DNA of 16,305 nt from Saprospirales bacterium (GTDB lineage: Bacteria > Bacteroidota > Bacteroidia > Chitinophagales > JADJOU01). Location of the stretch: assembly GCA_947461165.1 (NCBI GenBank), contig CANHJR010000005.1, forward strand, positions 1-16,305. Direction: 5' to 3'. Shown here piece by piece: positions 15,320 through 16,305 of the stretch. The notes beneath the pieces are model-generated. The model ran no database searches, was not told the origin of the DNA, and worked only from the letters and a program-made list of their open reading frames with translations. Every line of letters begins with the position of its first letter. Within the stretch, counting starts at the first letter, position 1. A program made the translations under genes and the position numbers.

Positions 15320-15339
15320 TTCTGAAAGTTCAGAACTTT
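15320..15339. promoter_or_regulatory. Overlapping palindromes, candidate operator for the GbsR/MarR regulator
   Basis: TTCTGAA-AG-TTCAGAA (15320-15335) and AAAGTTC-A-GAACTTT (15325-15339) are two perfect 7-bp inverted repeats that share bases. They lie 41-61 nt before the regulator's ATG. MarR-type dimers bind palindromes of this size, and many repress their own gene. A weak -7-like box, TAGCTTTA (15346-15353), follows directly, so binding here would cover the -33 region. Confidence 0.5.
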
Positions 15340-15380
15340 ATACAATAGCTTTATGTTCTAATTGAAACGAAACGCAATTT

Positions 15381-15881
15381 ATGGAACTAGCACTTGCAAA
15401 AAGTAAATATCTAGAAACCTGGGGAAGCTTGGCAAAACAATGGGGAATCAATCGAACGATGGCGCAGATCCATGCCCTGCTCCTAGTAGCTCCTAAGCCG
15501 ATGTCAGCCGAAAACATTATGGACCAGCTCCAAGTCTCGAGAGGCAATGCCAACATGAATCTCAGAGCACTCATAGAATGGGGCATTGTCGAAAAAAAAC
15601 TAATACCAGGCGAACGAAGAGAGTTCTTTGTAGCGAAGAAAGATATCTGGGAGCTCTTCAAGCAAATAGGAAAGGAGCGCAGAAAACGAGAAATAGAACC
15701 CGTGATAACGGCTCTAGAAGAGCTCAAAACGCTCGATGACAAATCCCTAGAAGGGCTAGAGTTTAAAAAAATAGTAACTGAAATAGCGTCCGTGACAAAA
15801 AAATTGAACAAAATAGTGGATATAGCCATTCAAAGTGATGAGCACTGGCTCATGGGCAAAATGACTGATCTTTTAAAGTAA
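15381..15881 (+). CDS. GbsR/MarR-family transcriptional regulator
   Basis: A 166-residue winged-helix regulator. The N-terminal TWGSLAKQWGINRTMAQIHALLL is typical of the GbsR branch. The helix-turn-helix and wing (about 40-80) contain SAENIMDQLQVSRGNANMNLRALIEWGIVEKK and a wing ending ERREFFVAKKD. The C-terminal half is helical and charged (about 85-166) and would form the dimer interface. In Bacillus, GbsR senses choline and controls glycine betaine synthesis; Bacteroidota relatives have varied and mostly unknown targets, so that role should not be assumed. It is 20 nt upstream of a DCC-family thiol oxidoreductase gene and probably co-transcribed with it. An overlapping palindrome lies before its start. 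Confidence 0.92.
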   Translation: MELALAKSKYLETWGSLAKQWGINRTMAQIHALLLVAPKPMSAENIMDQLQVSRGNANMNLRALIEWGIVEKKLIPGERREFFVAKKDIWELFKQIGKERRKREIEPVITALEELKTLDDKSLEGLEFKKIVTEIASVTKKLNKIVDIAIQSDEHWLMGKMTDLLK

Positions 15882-15901
15882 TTCACAAAAAACCAAAGAA
15901 T

Positions 15902-16305
15902 ATGAACTCCAAACTTCCAAAATATGTTTTGCTTTTTGATGAAGACTGTCCTGTATGCAAACTATATGCTCGCTTTTTCGCCTATTTAGGAATTCTACCG
16001 AAGGAATCTTTTCTGCCTTGGCACAAAGGAATTGAAATGCCAGAACTAGACTTTGACCACAAACTATCTATGGACAAAATAGCGTTTATTGATACCGAAT
16101 CGAATACCAATCTTTATGGTATCGACAGTATTCTAGAGGTCGTGTCAATGAAGGCGAAATGGATCAAAACAATAGGCAAAACCAAAATTGTATATTTTGT
16201 GTTGACGCAACTATATGACTTTATAGCTCTCAATCGCAAAATTATAGCAGCAATGGACTGTGGCGATCGATGCCCTTGTAATCCACGAAAAGATTATAGC
16301 CAGCG
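15902..16305 (+). CDS. DCC-family (DUF393) thiol-disulfide oxidoreductase, 3' end cut by window
   Basis: From ATG at 15902 the frame stays open to the window end, giving 134 residues with no stop. VLLFDEDCPVCKLYARFF (9-26) is the DxxCPxC motif of the DCC family (Asp13, Cys16, Cys19), a thioredoxin-like fold implied in thiol-disulfide exchange. The family usually continues with a helical region as here (YFVLTQLYDFIALNRKIIA). A second cysteine cluster, MDCGDRCPC, follows near 124-132. No signal peptide is seen. It lies 20 nt after the GbsR-type gene. The substrate is unknown. Confidence 0.85.
   Translation, partial: MNSKLPKYVLLFDEDCPVCKLYARFFAYLGILPKESFLPWHKGIEMPELDFDHKLSMDKIAFIDTESNTNLYGIDSILEVVSMKAKWIKTIGKTKIVYFVLTQLYDFIALNRKIIAAMDCGDRCPCNPRKDYSQ

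Noticed and set aside
15338..15829. 163-residue minus-strand frame opposite the GbsR-type gene
   Set aside because: It is a Ser/Phe/Arg-rich shadow of the clearly recognisable plus-strand regulator and extends across its candidate promoter; no family features.

Overview
The window looks like chromosomal DNA from a member of the phylum Bacteroidota. Three things point there: a very large secreted protein with SprB-type repeats and a type B (gliding-motility-type) C-terminal sorting domain for the type IX secretion system; the gene order miaB - sigma-54 activator - lptE - TPR-like gene - secG, an arrangement I know from Bacteroidota; and several promoter-like sites of the form TTG ... TAnnTTTG, the phylum's -33/-7 consensus. 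The DNA is AT-rich, has few Shine-Dalgarno sites and uses TTG or GTG starts in at least three genes. I cannot place it below phylum.

Left part (1-6032): the large, B12-binding subunit of methylmalonyl-CoA mutase (mutB), probably following a mutA whose last codons may lie at 1-18; a stand-alone RsbW-like anti-sigma ATPase on the minus strand; a tight plus-strand operon of a monoacylglycerol-lipase-like alpha/beta hydrolase, the ribosome-assembly GTPase rsgA and the D-aminoacyl-tRNA deacylase dtd; a possible 67-residue minus-strand protein; and a TIGR01777-family NAD(P)-binding epimerase-like gene.

Middle (6034-9957): a single minus-strand gene for a ~1300-residue cell-surface protein with about eight SprB-like repeats and a type IX sorting domain. 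A promoter-like element overlaps its longest start, and a downstream GTG gives a better signal peptide, so I place the start at 9927.

Right part (10025-15189, minus strand): one long operon running miaB -> sigma-54-type AAA+ activator -> lptE -> TPR-like gene -> secG, with junctions of 4, -4, -7 and 12 nt, a good promoter upstream of miaB and a hairpin terminator after secG. Its genes cover tRNA modification, transcriptional control, LPS transport to the outer membrane and protein export. The TPR-like gene is split by an apparent one-base frameshift near a homopolymer run.

Right edge (15131-16305): a 250-bp divergent regulatory region with 11-bp-spaced A-tracts, two mutually exclusive hairpins and two overlapping palindromes, followed by a GbsR/MarR-type regulator and a DCC-family thiol-disulfide oxidoreductase gene cut by the window end. 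I saw no tRNA, rRNA, insertion sequence, CRISPR array or phage gene. Most of the window is ordinary chromosome; the least explained parts are the divergent region, the frameshifted gene, the small minus-strand ORF and the large surface protein.
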